Virus record (IMG/VR): IMGVR_UViG_3300046004_001002
Span: 1 to 24,212 of that record
DNA: 24,212 bases
DNA from: a virus
Strand: one strand, 5' to 3'
How positions within the stretch are numbered: position 1 is the first letter of the stretch; each line of letters opens with the position of its first letter. Of this stretch, positions 7,325 to 16,738 are shown in pieces. Position numbers and translations under genes: made by a program. Below the pieces are notes generated by a model. That model saw nothing but the letters and a program-made list of their open reading frames with translations, was not told the DNA's origin and did no database searches.

Positions 7325-8068
7325 ATGTTGCAGACTTGTAAAGTTATTTGTATTGCTTTCGAGCCAGACGGAAGCCGTGTAGCGGGTGCGGTTTTTTCCG
7401 CTAAGTTAAATCGGTCGGTCGTCTATCAAGGGCTAGTCCTTGCTGATGAGATTGCGGCAACTGCCAACGAAGAAGGCGTTGCTACGCTGAACCTATGGCC
7501 GAACGCGCTTAGCAAGGAAAACACTTTCTACGAAGTACGCATTGATGTGGCGGGTCGCGCTCCTACGTTTGGGCGGGTTTACGTGCCTAACGTAGATACG
7601 GTTGAGCTTCACACCATTGCGGAAATTACAGGTGCCACTGGCGCTACGGGTATACAGGGCTTTCGTGGCGCAATCGGCCCAGCGGGGCCAATAGGCCCCA
7701 TCGGGCCACAAGGCTCTCGCGGTGAACTTGGTGCGGTCGGCAAGTCAGGTAGGGACGGAATAAACGGGACGGATGGTATCGACGGTCAGCAGGGCATAGA
7801 AGGCCCGATGGGGCCGCCTGGCCCACTGGGGGCTACAGGCCCACGCGGCGAAGTTACAACCCTTGACGGCGTAACTCTGACAGGGCCAATTGGCCCGAGG
7901 GGGCCTATGGGGCCGAGGGGCTACTCTGGCGACAGGGGGTTGATGGGCGCAACGGGGCCGCAAGGCGAGTCGGGGCACGATACGCAGCTTGCATTGCAGG
8001 CCATGTACACAGACCAAGGGCACCTTATGACCACTGTTACTGCGGCGCTGCGAGAAATCCTAAAGTGA
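7325..8068 (+). CDS. Collagen-like fibre protein 2
   Basis: A 247-residue paralogue of fibre 1. Residues 1-100 are the shared N-terminal domain (TCKVIC at the start, LNLWPNAL at 55-62, VYVPNVDTVELHTIAEI at its end). Residues 103-217 are Gly-X-Y triplets, richer in Pro than fibre 1 (GPIGPIGPQG, GPMGPPGPLG). One non-collagen interruption at residues 175-190 resembles the two interruptions of fibre 1. The C-terminus is a short helix (TVTAALREILK). The stop is followed within 8 nt by the small gene at 8076, repeating the fibre-plus-small-helical-protein arrangement of fibre 1. Confidence 0.85.
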   Translation: MLQTCKVICIAFEPDGSRVAGAVFSAKLNRSVVYQGLVLADEIAATANEEGVATLNLWPNALSKENTFYEVRIDVAGRAPTFGRVYVPNVDTVELHTIAEITGATGATGIQGFRGAIGPAGPIGPIGPQGSRGELGAVGKSGRDGINGTDGIDGQQGIEGPMGPPGPLGATGPRGEVTTLDGVTLTGPIGPRGPMGPRGYSGDRGLMGATGPQGESGHDTQLALQAMYTDQGHLMTTVTAALREILK

Positions 8069-8075
8069 GCATGGT

Positions 8076-8222
8076 ATGGATATAGCAAAAGCACTAACTG
8101 ACCTGCGGGATATTAAGCGGGCACTACGGCGCGTTTTGGAAATCAAGACAGGGCAGAGCCTTAAAGGGGTGCCATTCTCGAAGTACGCAGATGTGATTCG
8201 CACGCTGCAAAAGACAAACTAA
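8076..8222 (+). CDS. Short helix-motif protein (48 aa)
   Basis: A 48-residue ORF with ATG at 8076 and TAA at 8220-8222. Almost the whole protein is the motif also seen at 6504, 7142 and 11656: a helix LRDIKRALRRVLEIKTG followed by LKGVPFSKYADVIRTL. It fits the gap between fibre 2 and the next gene with no wasted space. Motifs of this kind (helix, Gly, Gly-x-Pro-Phe, Tyr-Ala-x-x-Ile) are common in phage tail proteins, often at an N-terminus. Here it stands alone. A role as fibre assembly or capping peptide is inference. Confidence 0.7.
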   Translation: MDIAKALTDLRDIKRALRRVLEIKTGQSLKGVPFSKYADVIRTLQKTN

Positions 8223-8233
8223 AAGGACTTACT

Positions 8234-9511
8234 ATGACAACCGTTAGATACTTCACAAACCTTATGCGCGGAGCGCCGAAGCTTACAAACAAAACGGGCT
8301 GCATGACGGAGCTACTGGATGCGTGCCTTGTTAATGGGTTTGATATTAACGTCGCAAGCACACTAACCTACGCCGAGGGGGTTGCTACTTTTACCGTTCC
8401 AGCGGGGCACGCCTACCAAATATACCAAGTGCTTCGGATTGAGGGTGCAACGGACGCTGCCTATAACGGGGATGTTCGGGTTATCAGCACAACGACAACG
8501 ACCTTTACCTATGCAATGAGTACCCCGACTGAATCTACCGCCGCTGGCGTGCGGATTACGGCAAAGGTAGCGCCCTTGGGGTTTAAGCTCGAATTCAGTT
8601 CCGGTGATAAGCGGGCGTACCGAAGCGAAAATGTACTAAGCAAGAAAATCTACCTGCGCGTTGATGACGGGTTAGCGCCGGGGTATAACCCCGCTTTCGC
8701 AAAGAAGGCGAAGGTCGGTATGGCACAGTCTATGTCTGACGTAAATACCGCCTCTGGCGCACAGGCACCGTTTGACCCGCTAAGCCCCAGAAAGAACTGG
8801 GAGCCAAGCGGAGAGGGTGCAGCTATCTATGACGGCTGGTACAAGTGGTACTACGCCAAGTGGCCTTACCCGCATAACTATTGGAATGACACAGGGACAA
8901 TTCAAGAATACAACCGTCCTTGGGTGCTGGTGGGCGATGACCGTGGGTTTTACTTGTTCAATGAATACGGCAATTCTAATGGGTGGGGTGGGCGTTTAGG
9001 CTACTGTTTTACCGATTTTGAGAGCTACCGACAAAACGACCCATTTAATACGCTGCTTGCAGCCACCGATCAGTTCTACCCTGCTAACCACTCTTGGGAT
9101 TGCCGTCCCGATAGGCATAACTGGTTTAACCGTTCACTGGACTATACTGGCAAGATTTTGTTGCGCGACCATACGCTGATAGGCGGCAATCAGTCGGCGG
9201 GGTTTGCACCTTTGAACACCAATAACGGGCAAACCATTAGCGGCAGGGCAACGGGCATTCCGTTTCCTAATCCAGTGGATTACTCACTCATCCTCCATCC
9301 CGTGCATCTAATGCAGGGGAATTCTAAAGGGCTGCGCGGCAAAATGCCCGGCTTGATGTGGGTGCATAACGACCAGCCGCTAGAGGATTTAGAGGTGGTT
9401 GAGAATGTTGTCGGCTATGCGGGGCGTAAGTTCTTGATGGTCAAGATGTCGTACCAAGACGAGATTAACACCTCAACAATGGCGATGGATATAACTGGCC
9501 CGTGGTGGTAG
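8234..9511 (+). CDS. Tail-associated virion protein
   Basis: A 425-residue protein with an AAGGA ribosome site before ATG 8234. The first ~110 residues (MTTVRYFTNLMRGAPKLTN, then LLDACLVNGFD, then Ig-like strands with VATFTVPAGHAYQIYQVLRI) form a start I have seen in virion proteins of phages and Mu-like prophages of proteobacteria. The middle (GVYR-type SENVLSKKIYLRVDDG, MSDVNTASG) and the Trp/Tyr/His-rich later half (WYKWYYAKWPYPHNYW, DRGFYLFNEYGN) suggest a sugar- or surface-binding beta structure. The end is DITGPWW. No hydrolase motif is evident. It forms a likely unit with the LamG protein that starts 3 nt after it. Confidence 0.65.
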   Translation: MTTVRYFTNLMRGAPKLTNKTGCMTELLDACLVNGFDINVASTLTYAEGVATFTVPAGHAYQIYQVLRIEGATDAAYNGDVRVISTTTTTFTYAMSTPTESTAAGVRITAKVAPLGFKLEFSSGDKRAYRSENVLSKKIYLRVDDGLAPGYNPAFAKKAKVGMAQSMSDVNTASGAQAPFDPLSPRKNWEPSGEGAAIYDGWYKWYYAKWPYPHNYWNDTGTIQEYNRPWVLVGDDRGFYLFNEYGNSNGWGGRLGYCFTDFESYRQNDPFNTLLAATDQFYPANHSWDCRPDRHNWFNRSLDYTGKILLRDHTLIGGNQSAGFAPLNTNNGQTISGRATGIPFPNPVDYSLILHPVHLMQGNSKGLRGKMPGLMWVHNDQPLEDLEVVENVVGYAGRKFLMVKMSYQDEINTSTMAMDITGPWW

Positions 9512-9514
9512 GCG

Positions 9515-11371
9515 ATGGCTGACGAGTACATCGACGGCGTAGTTTCGCTGGTTCATTTTGACGGCGTTGATGGGGATACCTCCTGCATTGACGCTGCCAC
9601 AGGGGCGATATGGAAGTCTGCGGGCGCTGCCGCAATAAGCTCGGAGATCATGCCGGAGATCAGCTTGGTGGCTGCCGAAAATTGGTGGACTGCTGCACCC
9701 AATTTAGCACCCGTTGCCGCATGGGATGCTTCGCGGGTTGATGGCGCTCAATTGCTAGATGGTGTGGGCAATAACCACATTACGGCAACTTCGCCCTTGA
9801 CCATAGGGCAAGATTCTTGGGTGAAAAGTGTTGCGGGGAATAGTAATCCGATGGCACTGACCACGGCGATCCCCATGCCGGTGACTGGTGTGGTTGCTGG
9901 TTTTTGGTCGCCTAAGCGTAGTAACGTACTGCTAAGTCACGCCCTCGGCAGTACCAGCGGGTACGCGCTACATATTTCGACCGATAGAAGGTGGTATTCA
10001 ACCAACGGCTCAGGCGCTAGCTACGGCCTTTACGGCTATGTTGGAGTGCGTTATTTTGTAGCAATGGTCATGCGCGGGTCAGACTCGATTCTGTATGTAA
10101 ACGGCGATCTGGTGGGCACGCCTTTGAGCAGCAGTTACACCATGAATCAAATTGGACAAGTTGGCTATGGCGGCAACGGTAACGAGCACAACCTTGATGC
10201 CGATGAATATTTACACGCGCTAGGTGTTTGGACAGGCGAAGCCACCCAAGCTGACGTTAGGGCAATTGAGGCGGCGGCTCGATCCGCACTATGGCAGCCT
10301 AGTTTGGCAAAATCACGCTTCGGCGGCGCTTCGTTTATCAGGGGCGCTCCGGGGGGCAGGCTTAGTACGCAGGATGCGCCAGACCTCAACATGGAGGGGT
10401 ACGACTTCACTGTAGAGCTTTGGTTTTACCCGTTGAACCTTTGGGATTGGTCAATACTTGTGACCAAGACGGGTAGCGAAAACAGCGGCTTTACGCTAGG
10501 GTTTATGGGTAATGGGGCTTTGCACGCCTCTTGTAGCAGTAGCAGCAGCGGGTTTGCGGGGATTCCTAACAGCGTTGTAATAAACGCATGGAGCCACATT
10601 GCCCTGACGCGCAGCGGGAACACTGCCAGACTGTTTTTGAACGGGGTTTTGAAACACGTTTGGTCGGACGGTACATACCTGAAAAACAAGATGCCCGTGA
10701 TAGTTGGCGATGCGGGTGCAATCGGTACGCAGTTTGAGGGCTACATTGATGAGCTTCGGATAACCAAAGGGGTGTGTAGGTACTACAGCGATTTCACAGT
10801 ACCCGATACCGCCTTTGATGACCCGCTGGAGTATCGTGCAACCCCGCCATTAACTGCGCGGTCAGCCATGCTTGTGACGGGGCGCAGGGAAGCGGCGATA
10901 CCTGAGCACGCAAATGCGACTGTTTTTGTGGTGAAAAAACTAAGCGCCGAATTGGGGCGACTATCTTCTGGCGTGCCGCAGTATTTGCAAAACGGGCTTG
11001 CCACCGCACTCAAATTAAATCTCGGGCGATTTGCGCACTCGCCACCGCATCACTGGGGATTGGGCTTGCCTGCCCCACATCGTTTTGCGGGTCTTGAAAT
11101 AGGCAGAAGCGACAGGGTTAATGGCGGCGGCGGGCGAATCATGGGGCGATTGCTGGAGCGCGGAGTCCCGCAGAAGCCGATGCAGCGCGAGTTAAAGCTA
11201 CTCGACGAGGTTACGGGCGTTGTTATAGCAACTACGTGGAGCAGGCATGACACTGGGGAGTACCAGTTTAACAATATTGACCTGCGGCGGTTGTTCACCG
11301 TTCTTGCGTATGACCACGCAGGCGTTTACAAGGCGGTCGTTGCCAGCGGGCAGCGGCCAACTACACTTTAA
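9515..11371 (+). CDS. LamG-domain tail/adhesin protein with nested LamG-type domain
   Basis: A 618-residue protein 3 nt after the previous stop. It carries concanavalin-A/LamG-type beta-sandwich domains, usually carbohydrate or surface binders. Residues 9-45 (VVSLVHFDGVDGDTSCIDAA, KSAGAAAISSEI) are the typical first strands of a phage LamG domain. Its expected continuation, FGGASFIRG followed by FTVELWFYP, WSHIALTRSG, ARLFLNGVL and IDELRITKGV, appears only from residue 269. Between them, residues ~53-260 form a second complete LamG-like unit (AAWDASRVDG, LYVNGDLVG, ending HALGVWTGEATQADVRAIEA). The C-terminal ~65 residues (ELKLLDEVTGVVIATTWSRH, VLAYDHAGVYKAVVA) are a small beta domain recurrent in phage virion proteins. 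It is probably an accessory receptor-binding protein. Confidence 0.8.
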   Translation: MADEYIDGVVSLVHFDGVDGDTSCIDAATGAIWKSAGAAAISSEIMPEISLVAAENWWTAAPNLAPVAAWDASRVDGAQLLDGVGNNHITATSPLTIGQDSWVKSVAGNSNPMALTTAIPMPVTGVVAGFWSPKRSNVLLSHALGSTSGYALHISTDRRWYSTNGSGASYGLYGYVGVRYFVAMVMRGSDSILYVNGDLVGTPLSSSYTMNQIGQVGYGGNGNEHNLDADEYLHALGVWTGEATQADVRAIEAAARSALWQPSLAKSRFGGASFIRGAPGGRLSTQDAPDLNMEGYDFTVELWFYPLNLWDWSILVTKTGSENSGFTLGFMGNGALHASCSSSSSGFAGIPNSVVINAWSHIALTRSGNTARLFLNGVLKHVWSDGTYLKNKMPVIVGDAGAIGTQFEGYIDELRITKGVCRYYSDFTVPDTAFDDPLEYRATPPLTARSAMLVTGRREAAIPEHANATVFVVKKLSAELGRLSSGVPQYLQNGLATALKLNLGRFAHSPPHHWGLGLPAPHRFAGLEIGRSDRVNGGGGRIMGRLLERGVPQKPMQRELKLLDEVTGVVIATTWSRHDTGEYQFNNIDLRRLFTVLAYDHAGVYKAVVASGQRPTTL

Positions 11372-11382
11372 AGGAGATAGTG

Positions 11383-11652
11383 ATGGCTGAAATTTTTACT
11401 TCATGGACAGTCGGGTATTCGGCGGGCATTGCAACTACGGAGGCGGTAATTAACGCCGATGGCAAGCCTATATGTCGCATGGTTGACCCCGGTGTAGATG
11501 GCGCTTTGGCGCTTGTTATTGCTGCGCCGGTCTTGCGCAAAACGCTTGCCGATATTGTTCAGTGCATTGTTCTTGGCAATGACCCCACTGAAAAGGGCGA
11601 AGATGGATTGAGCCTTGTTGCGCGGGCGAATTTGGTCTTGCGGAGCCTGTAA
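11383..11652 (+). CDS. Small virion-region protein, unknown function
   Basis: An 89-residue protein starting at ATG 11383, 6 nt after AAGGAG; a GTG 3 nt earlier is too close to that site. It begins MAEIFTSWTVGYSAGIATTE and contains an Ala/Val/Leu-rich stretch (DGALALVIAAPVLRKTLADI). This is not long or pure enough to be called a membrane segment with confidence. It belongs to the block 8234-11895, whose genes are spaced 3-11 nt apart. I do not recognise the family. Confidence 0.65.
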   Translation: MAEIFTSWTVGYSAGIATTEAVINADGKPICRMVDPGVDGALALVIAAPVLRKTLADIVQCIVLGNDPTEKGEDGLSLVARANLVLRSL

Positions 11653-11655
11653 GTT

Positions 11656-11895
11656 GTGGCTGATGACTTGGTTTTTTACGCTACCCAGACGGATGCGGAT
11701 CACAACCTTGTTTTCGGGCAGGTTGCTTGCGCCGATATTGCGCCGCTATATGCGCCGATGATGCAGGCGCTACAAAGGATGCTCGGGGCAAAGAACGGCA
11801 TTAAGGCGGCGATTGAAAGCCTCGGTATTGACTTAACAGGGGTTGCGTTTGCTGATTACGCAGAGGTAATTGATATGCGGGTTCTTAACGTGTAA
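11656..11895 (+). CDS. Small protein with C-terminal helix motif
   Basis: A 79-residue protein with a GTG start at 11656 (GGAG about 10 nt upstream), 3 nt after the previous stop. Residues 48-73 contain GIKAAIESLGIDLTGVAF and then ADYAEVI, the same motif that makes up the short proteins at 7142 and 8076 and lies in the N-terminal part of the gene at 6504. The first 45 residues look like a helical or mixed lead-in. As with the others, the motif gene sits immediately beside a collagen-like fibre gene (12006). Confidence 0.65.
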   Translation: MADDLVFYATQTDADHNLVFGQVACADIAPLYAPMMQALQRMLGAKNGIKAAIESLGIDLTGVAFADYAEVIDMRVLNV

Positions 11896-11917
11896 GCATG
11901 GCGTAAGAAAATAGTTG

Positions 11918-11945
11918 TTACTTTTCAAAAAGTAATCCAGTTTTT
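11918..11945 (+). promoter_or_regulatory. A/T-rich inverted repeat before the long fibre gene
   Basis: TTACTTTT and AAAAGTAA form a perfect 8-bp inverted repeat (11918-11935), with five Ts beginning 6 nt later (11941-11945). It lies in the 110-nt gap before the long fibre gene. It could be a weak terminator or a regulatory structure or binding site. The low G/C content and the offset T-run keep this uncertain. Confidence 0.4.
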
Positions 11946-11995
11946 ACCTTCCCAAGAAGGGTGTATTTAACGACCATTGGCGGCTATTACGTCAT

Positions 11996-12005
11996 GGAGT
12001 TAGAA
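11996..12005 (+). promoter_or_regulatory. Ribosome binding site that sets the start of the long fibre gene
   Basis: GGAG at 11996-11999 stands 6 nt before the ATG at 12006. The earlier in-frame ATG at 11994 and GTG at 11961 have no such site. The 12006 start also makes the N-terminus line up with the other two fibres (methionine, then one or two residues, then Thr-Cys-x-Val-x-Cys). Confidence 0.7.
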
Positions 12006-14066
<2,061 letters not shown>

Positions 14067-14067
14067 T

Positions 14068-14175
14068 ATGAAACAAGAACTTTACTACGCCAAAGCTATC
14101 ACCTTTGGCTTGCTGGCTATATGGATGCTGCTAGTTGGCATATTTACCGAAGTATTTATCCGCATTTTGTTTTAA
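14068..14175 (+). CDS. 35-residue single-TM peptide
   Basis: A short ORF whose ATG lies 1 nt after the fibre stop (TGATATG) and which ends at TAA 14173-14175. It reads MKQELYYAKAITFGLLAIWM and then LLVGIFTEVFIRILF. From residue ~10 to 35 it is one hydrophobic helix with a short charged N-terminus. It opens the lysis/envelope module and is followed 8 nt later by another membrane protein. It could be a small holin-type or accessory membrane peptide; the sequence alone does not decide. Confidence 0.6.
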   Translation: MKQELYYAKAITFGLLAIWMLLVGIFTEVFIRILF

Positions 14176-14183
14176 GGCTACTT

Positions 14184-14615
14184 ATGACTGATGAAACTAA
14201 AACTAATGACCTTGACCCGCTTGACCGCAGGAATAACGCCGGTGTGCAGTGGGTACGCGATGCCTTTATTGTGCAATCGGGAAAGATTGATACCTTGTCT
14301 GAAAAGGTAGATACCTTGGCCGGCACTTTTGTCAAAGCCTTGCCGGGCGGTGATATTAAAGGCCACCACGATGCACATATTGTTAGCGACCAGCGTGAGA
14401 TTGAACGTGTTAAGCGCGACAAAGAACGTGACGCTAAGGCTGCGGAGAGTAAGAAGTTCTGGACTGGCGTTAAGGAAGATGCCATGAAAAACGCACTCAG
14501 AGCAGCGGCGCTGTTTGTGATTGGCCTGCTGATTGTTGGTAGCCAAGCCAAGTTCAAAGAACTGGTCATGGTTGCTGTTGGTGGCAATACCCCAGCCGTA
14601 GAGGTGAAGAAATGA
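14184..14615 (+). CDS. C-terminally anchored membrane protein with helical body
   Basis: A 143-residue protein starting at ATG 14184 (AAGG 6 nt upstream). An in-frame start 63 nt earlier lies inside the preceding peptide gene and is rejected. Residues 35-50 and 65-90 are charged helices of coiled-coil type (REIERVKRDKERDAK), and residues 104-120 form a transmembrane helix (ALRAAALFVIGLLIVG), leaving about 20 residues on the far side. Phages often have such tail-anchored proteins near their lysis genes, where they may act as holin partners. No spanin-like lipobox is present. The assignment to the lysis module is by position. Confidence 0.65.
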   Translation: MTDETKTNDLDPLDRRNNAGVQWVRDAFIVQSGKIDTLSEKVDTLAGTFVKALPGGDIKGHHDAHIVSDQREIERVKRDKERDAKAAESKKFWTGVKEDAMKNALRAAALFVIGLLIVGSQAKFKELVMVAVGGNTPAVEVKK

Positions 14616-15052
14616 GCACCCGCGCACACTGGTTAATCCGCATTGGCGGCTGGTTTAGCTTTGTTTGCACCATGTTTCTTGCTGTGATTGTGTACATCAC
14701 GCTAGTGCGCGAGGTGCCGATTGAAGCTACCGACAGCGTGACCAGCATTACTAAACAAAACGGCGCGAATGTGCTAACCGAGAGCCGTGGTTTTGCAGGC
14801 TCAGACAACATCGAGTTGACCATTTATAGGACTTTATACAGACAAGGCAACCTGAGCCATGCCATAGCCATTGAGGGCGGCGTAGTGGTTAACCAAGCCG
14901 AAGACTACGTTGTGCTGCGGTCAATCATTCTGCCCCCGCATATCAGCGGCCAATGGTGCAGCAAAGCGGTAGTTTACTGGCGTCCGATGCTGTCATTGCG
15001 ACAACACAGCGTGGCCTTAACTGATCTATGTTTCGAGGTGCCCCATGATTAA
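14612..15052 (+). CDS. N-terminally anchored periplasmic-type protein, unknown
   Basis: A 146-residue protein whose ATG overlaps the previous stop (ATGA), so translation is probably coupled. Residues 8-31 form one transmembrane helix (LIRIGGWFSFVCTMFLAVIVYI) with a positive N-terminus, so the remaining ~115 residues probably lie in the periplasm. That part is beta-rich (SDNIELTIYRTLYR, AEDYVVLRSIILPPH) and has two cysteines near the end. Topology resembles an inner-membrane spanin, but it lacks the usual coiled coil, and no outer-membrane lipoprotein partner is visible. I do not recognise the family. Confidence 0.65.
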   Translation: MSTRAHWLIRIGGWFSFVCTMFLAVIVYITLVREVPIEATDSVTSITKQNGANVLTESRGFAGSDNIELTIYRTLYRQGNLSHAIAIEGGVVVNQAEDYVVLRSIILPPHISGQWCSKAVVYWRPMLSLRQHSVALTDLCFEVPHD

Positions 15053-15803
15053 GTACTTGCTTGCTTTATGCCTTGTGCTACCCGTACAAGCGCAAACGGT
15101 TCGGATTGTGACTGAGGATTTTCCACCGTTTCAGACCCTGCTAAACGGCAATATTCAAGGGCCGATGTACAGCGTGATGCGCAAGCTATGCGAGGAAGCC
15201 AACCTGCAATGCAAGTTTGATTTGCTACCTTGGAAAGAAGCGTACAAGCAAGCTGTAGACGGTGACGCTGATGTGATTTTCAGCATCTTGCTTGAAGTGC
15301 CAGAGCGTAGAGAGTTCTTCTATCTTTCACCTTCTATCGTCAACACTTCTTACAGCTTCTTTGTGACCAGCCGTAACCCTTGGATGTTCTCAGGGATGCA
15401 AAGCCTCGACAACATGATTATTGGCGCTTACGGCCCGAGTGGTACGTCCATCGTGGCGCAAGAGCTAGTGAGCCAACGTGCAGTTGCTGGCTTTGAACCG
15501 ACTAGCTTAATCATTGAGCCTAGCATTGTTGAGAGTTTCCATCAATTGATTATCGGCAAGTATGGCAAGACTGGTGCGGTAGTAGTTAACAAGGATGTGG
15601 GCTTGGCGCTACTCAAGCGACATTCGATTGTTGGCCCAAAAGTCGCTGGCGACATTAAGCAAATTACCTATGGCTTCGGTGTATCAAAGAAAGCCAAGCG
15701 CAGCGATACCTACGCTCGTTTAGTGGACGCTTTGCGGCGCTTGCAACTGCGCGGCGAGATATTAGACACCCTGCGTTTTTACGGATTAAAGGCTTCGCCA
15801 TGA
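15045..15803 (+). CDS. Secreted family-3 solute-binding-like protein
   Basis: A 252-residue protein with a clear signal peptide (residues 1-17, MIKYLLALCLVLPVQA then QT), so it should be exported to the periplasm. The mature part matches extracellular solute-binding proteins of family 3 (amino-acid ABC-transporter type): RIVTEDFPPFQ at the start, then YSVMRKLCEEANLQCKFDLLPW, then DGDADVIFSILLEVPERREF with FYLSPSIV, and a later lobe ending in RLVDALRRL. Such proteins bind small ligands between two lobes and usually deliver them to a permease; no permease is encoded here. The ATG at 15045 overlaps the previous gene by 8 nt with GAGGTG upstream, and the stop overlaps the hydrolase by ATGA. It is an unusual gene for a phage. 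The ligand is unknown. Confidence 0.8.
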   Translation: MIKYLLALCLVLPVQAQTVRIVTEDFPPFQTLLNGNIQGPMYSVMRKLCEEANLQCKFDLLPWKEAYKQAVDGDADVIFSILLEVPERREFFYLSPSIVNTSYSFFVTSRNPWMFSGMQSLDNMIIGAYGPSGTSIVAQELVSQRAVAGFEPTSLIIEPSIVESFHQLIIGKYGKTGAVVVNKDVGLALLKRHSIVGPKVAGDIKQITYGFGVSKKAKRSDTYARLVDALRRLQLRGEILDTLRFYGLKASP

Positions 15804-16738
15804 TCGACCACGTAAAGATGCGAGATTTGTCCAGCATTGCTGTAGAGGTGGTGGGCAAGGGCGAGCAAGTAGTTATCTTGATGCACGGAATTGGCGGCAG
15901 TAGCGCAATGTGGCTGCCTTTCGCTCACCAGCACAAGAAGGGCTACACCTTTGTTATTCCTAATTTGCGTGGGTTTGGCAAGTCAAGCACTACCAAGTTC
16001 AGCCATCCTGATGATGTGCTGCGGGACTATGCAGATGATCTGGAAATGCTGATTGACACCTATTCGCCCGACAACAAGGTTATCTTGGTTGGCTTGTCGA
16101 TGGGTGCCTACACCTGTATGCGCTACTTTAAAGACTATGGCAGCGACAAGGTAGCGAAGTATTTAAACATTGACCAAAGCCCCAAGGCGATTAACTCCGG
16201 CTCTTGGAAGCATGGCATTGGCGGCGAGCAGCACGCGGTTTTGTTTTGCGCATTCAAGGCGCTGATGAAATCGTTTGAAACAAAAGTAGGGTGCGCTTTT
16301 GCCGCGCTTGACCCTGACTTACAGGCTGGTTACATGGCTTGCATTGGAGACTTCTTCAGTCTGGCGTTTCATCGTGACTTTGAAGTGCGACTCATTGAAA
16401 AGCTGTTTAACAGCAAGCACCCAGTGTTCTTGCAGATTGCCAAGAGCCAGCGGTCTATGCACAGCCGTGTATGGCAAAGCTACTACAACTGTCTGAAGTC
16501 TTATGTGGAGCGTGATTACGACTTCCGCAAGACTATGGCAAAGCTGGATATTCCGATGACGCTGCACATTGGGCGGCACTCAAAGATGTACCCCGCAAGA
16601 GGGCAGTATTACATGGCACACCACGCACCGAAGTGCAAGGTTGTGGAGTTTGACGAGGCTCACGGCCTTATCTACACCGCACCCGTGAAGTTTTCAATTG
16701 AATTTTCCAAGTTCTTATCCAGCGAGGCTTCACCGTGA
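15800..16738 (+). CDS. Alpha/beta hydrolase (serine esterase/lipase type)
   Basis: A 312-residue protein with the alpha/beta-hydrolase plan: oxyanion-loop HGIGG at residues 29-33, NLRGFGKSS at 55-63, nucleophile elbow GLSMG with Ser100, and a catalytic-type His288 in EAHGL. The usual acid after the seventh strand is not seen (the loop reads HIGRHSKMYP), but Asp125 in YLNIDQSPKA, after the preceding strand, is a good replacement, as in some hydrolases. No signal peptide is present. The start overlaps the solute-binding gene (ATGA) and its stop overlaps the endolysin start (GTGA), so all three are probably translated together. The substrate is unknown: a lipid, ester-linked envelope component or small ester are all possible. 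In mycobacteriophages a hydrolase next to the endolysin (LysB) acts on the outer envelope. Confidence 0.85.
   Translation: MIDHVKMRDLSSIAVEVVGKGEQVVILMHGIGGSSAMWLPFAHQHKKGYTFVIPNLRGFGKSSTTKFSHPDDVLRDYADDLEMLIDTYSPDNKVILVGLSMGAYTCMRYFKDYGSDKVAKYLNIDQSPKAINSGSWKHGIGGEQHAVLFCAFKALMKSFETKVGCAFAALDPDLQAGYMACIGDFFSLAFHRDFEVRLIEKLFNSKHPVFLQIAKSQRSMHSRVWQSYYNCLKSYVERDYDFRKTMAKLDIPMTLHIGRHSKMYPARGQYYMAHHAPKCKVVEFDEAHGLIYTAPVKFSIEFSKFLSSEASP

Noticed and set aside
14156-14629. 157- and 149-residue minus-strand frames
   Set aside because: They mirror the membrane-protein gene at 14184, which has a good ribosome site and fits the operon. No minus-strand gene is expected here.
15045-15100. Lipoprotein signal on the solute-binding-like protein
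   Set aside because: The cysteine at residue 9 follows LAL, not a proper lipobox, and the cleavage site after VQA fits signal peptidase I.
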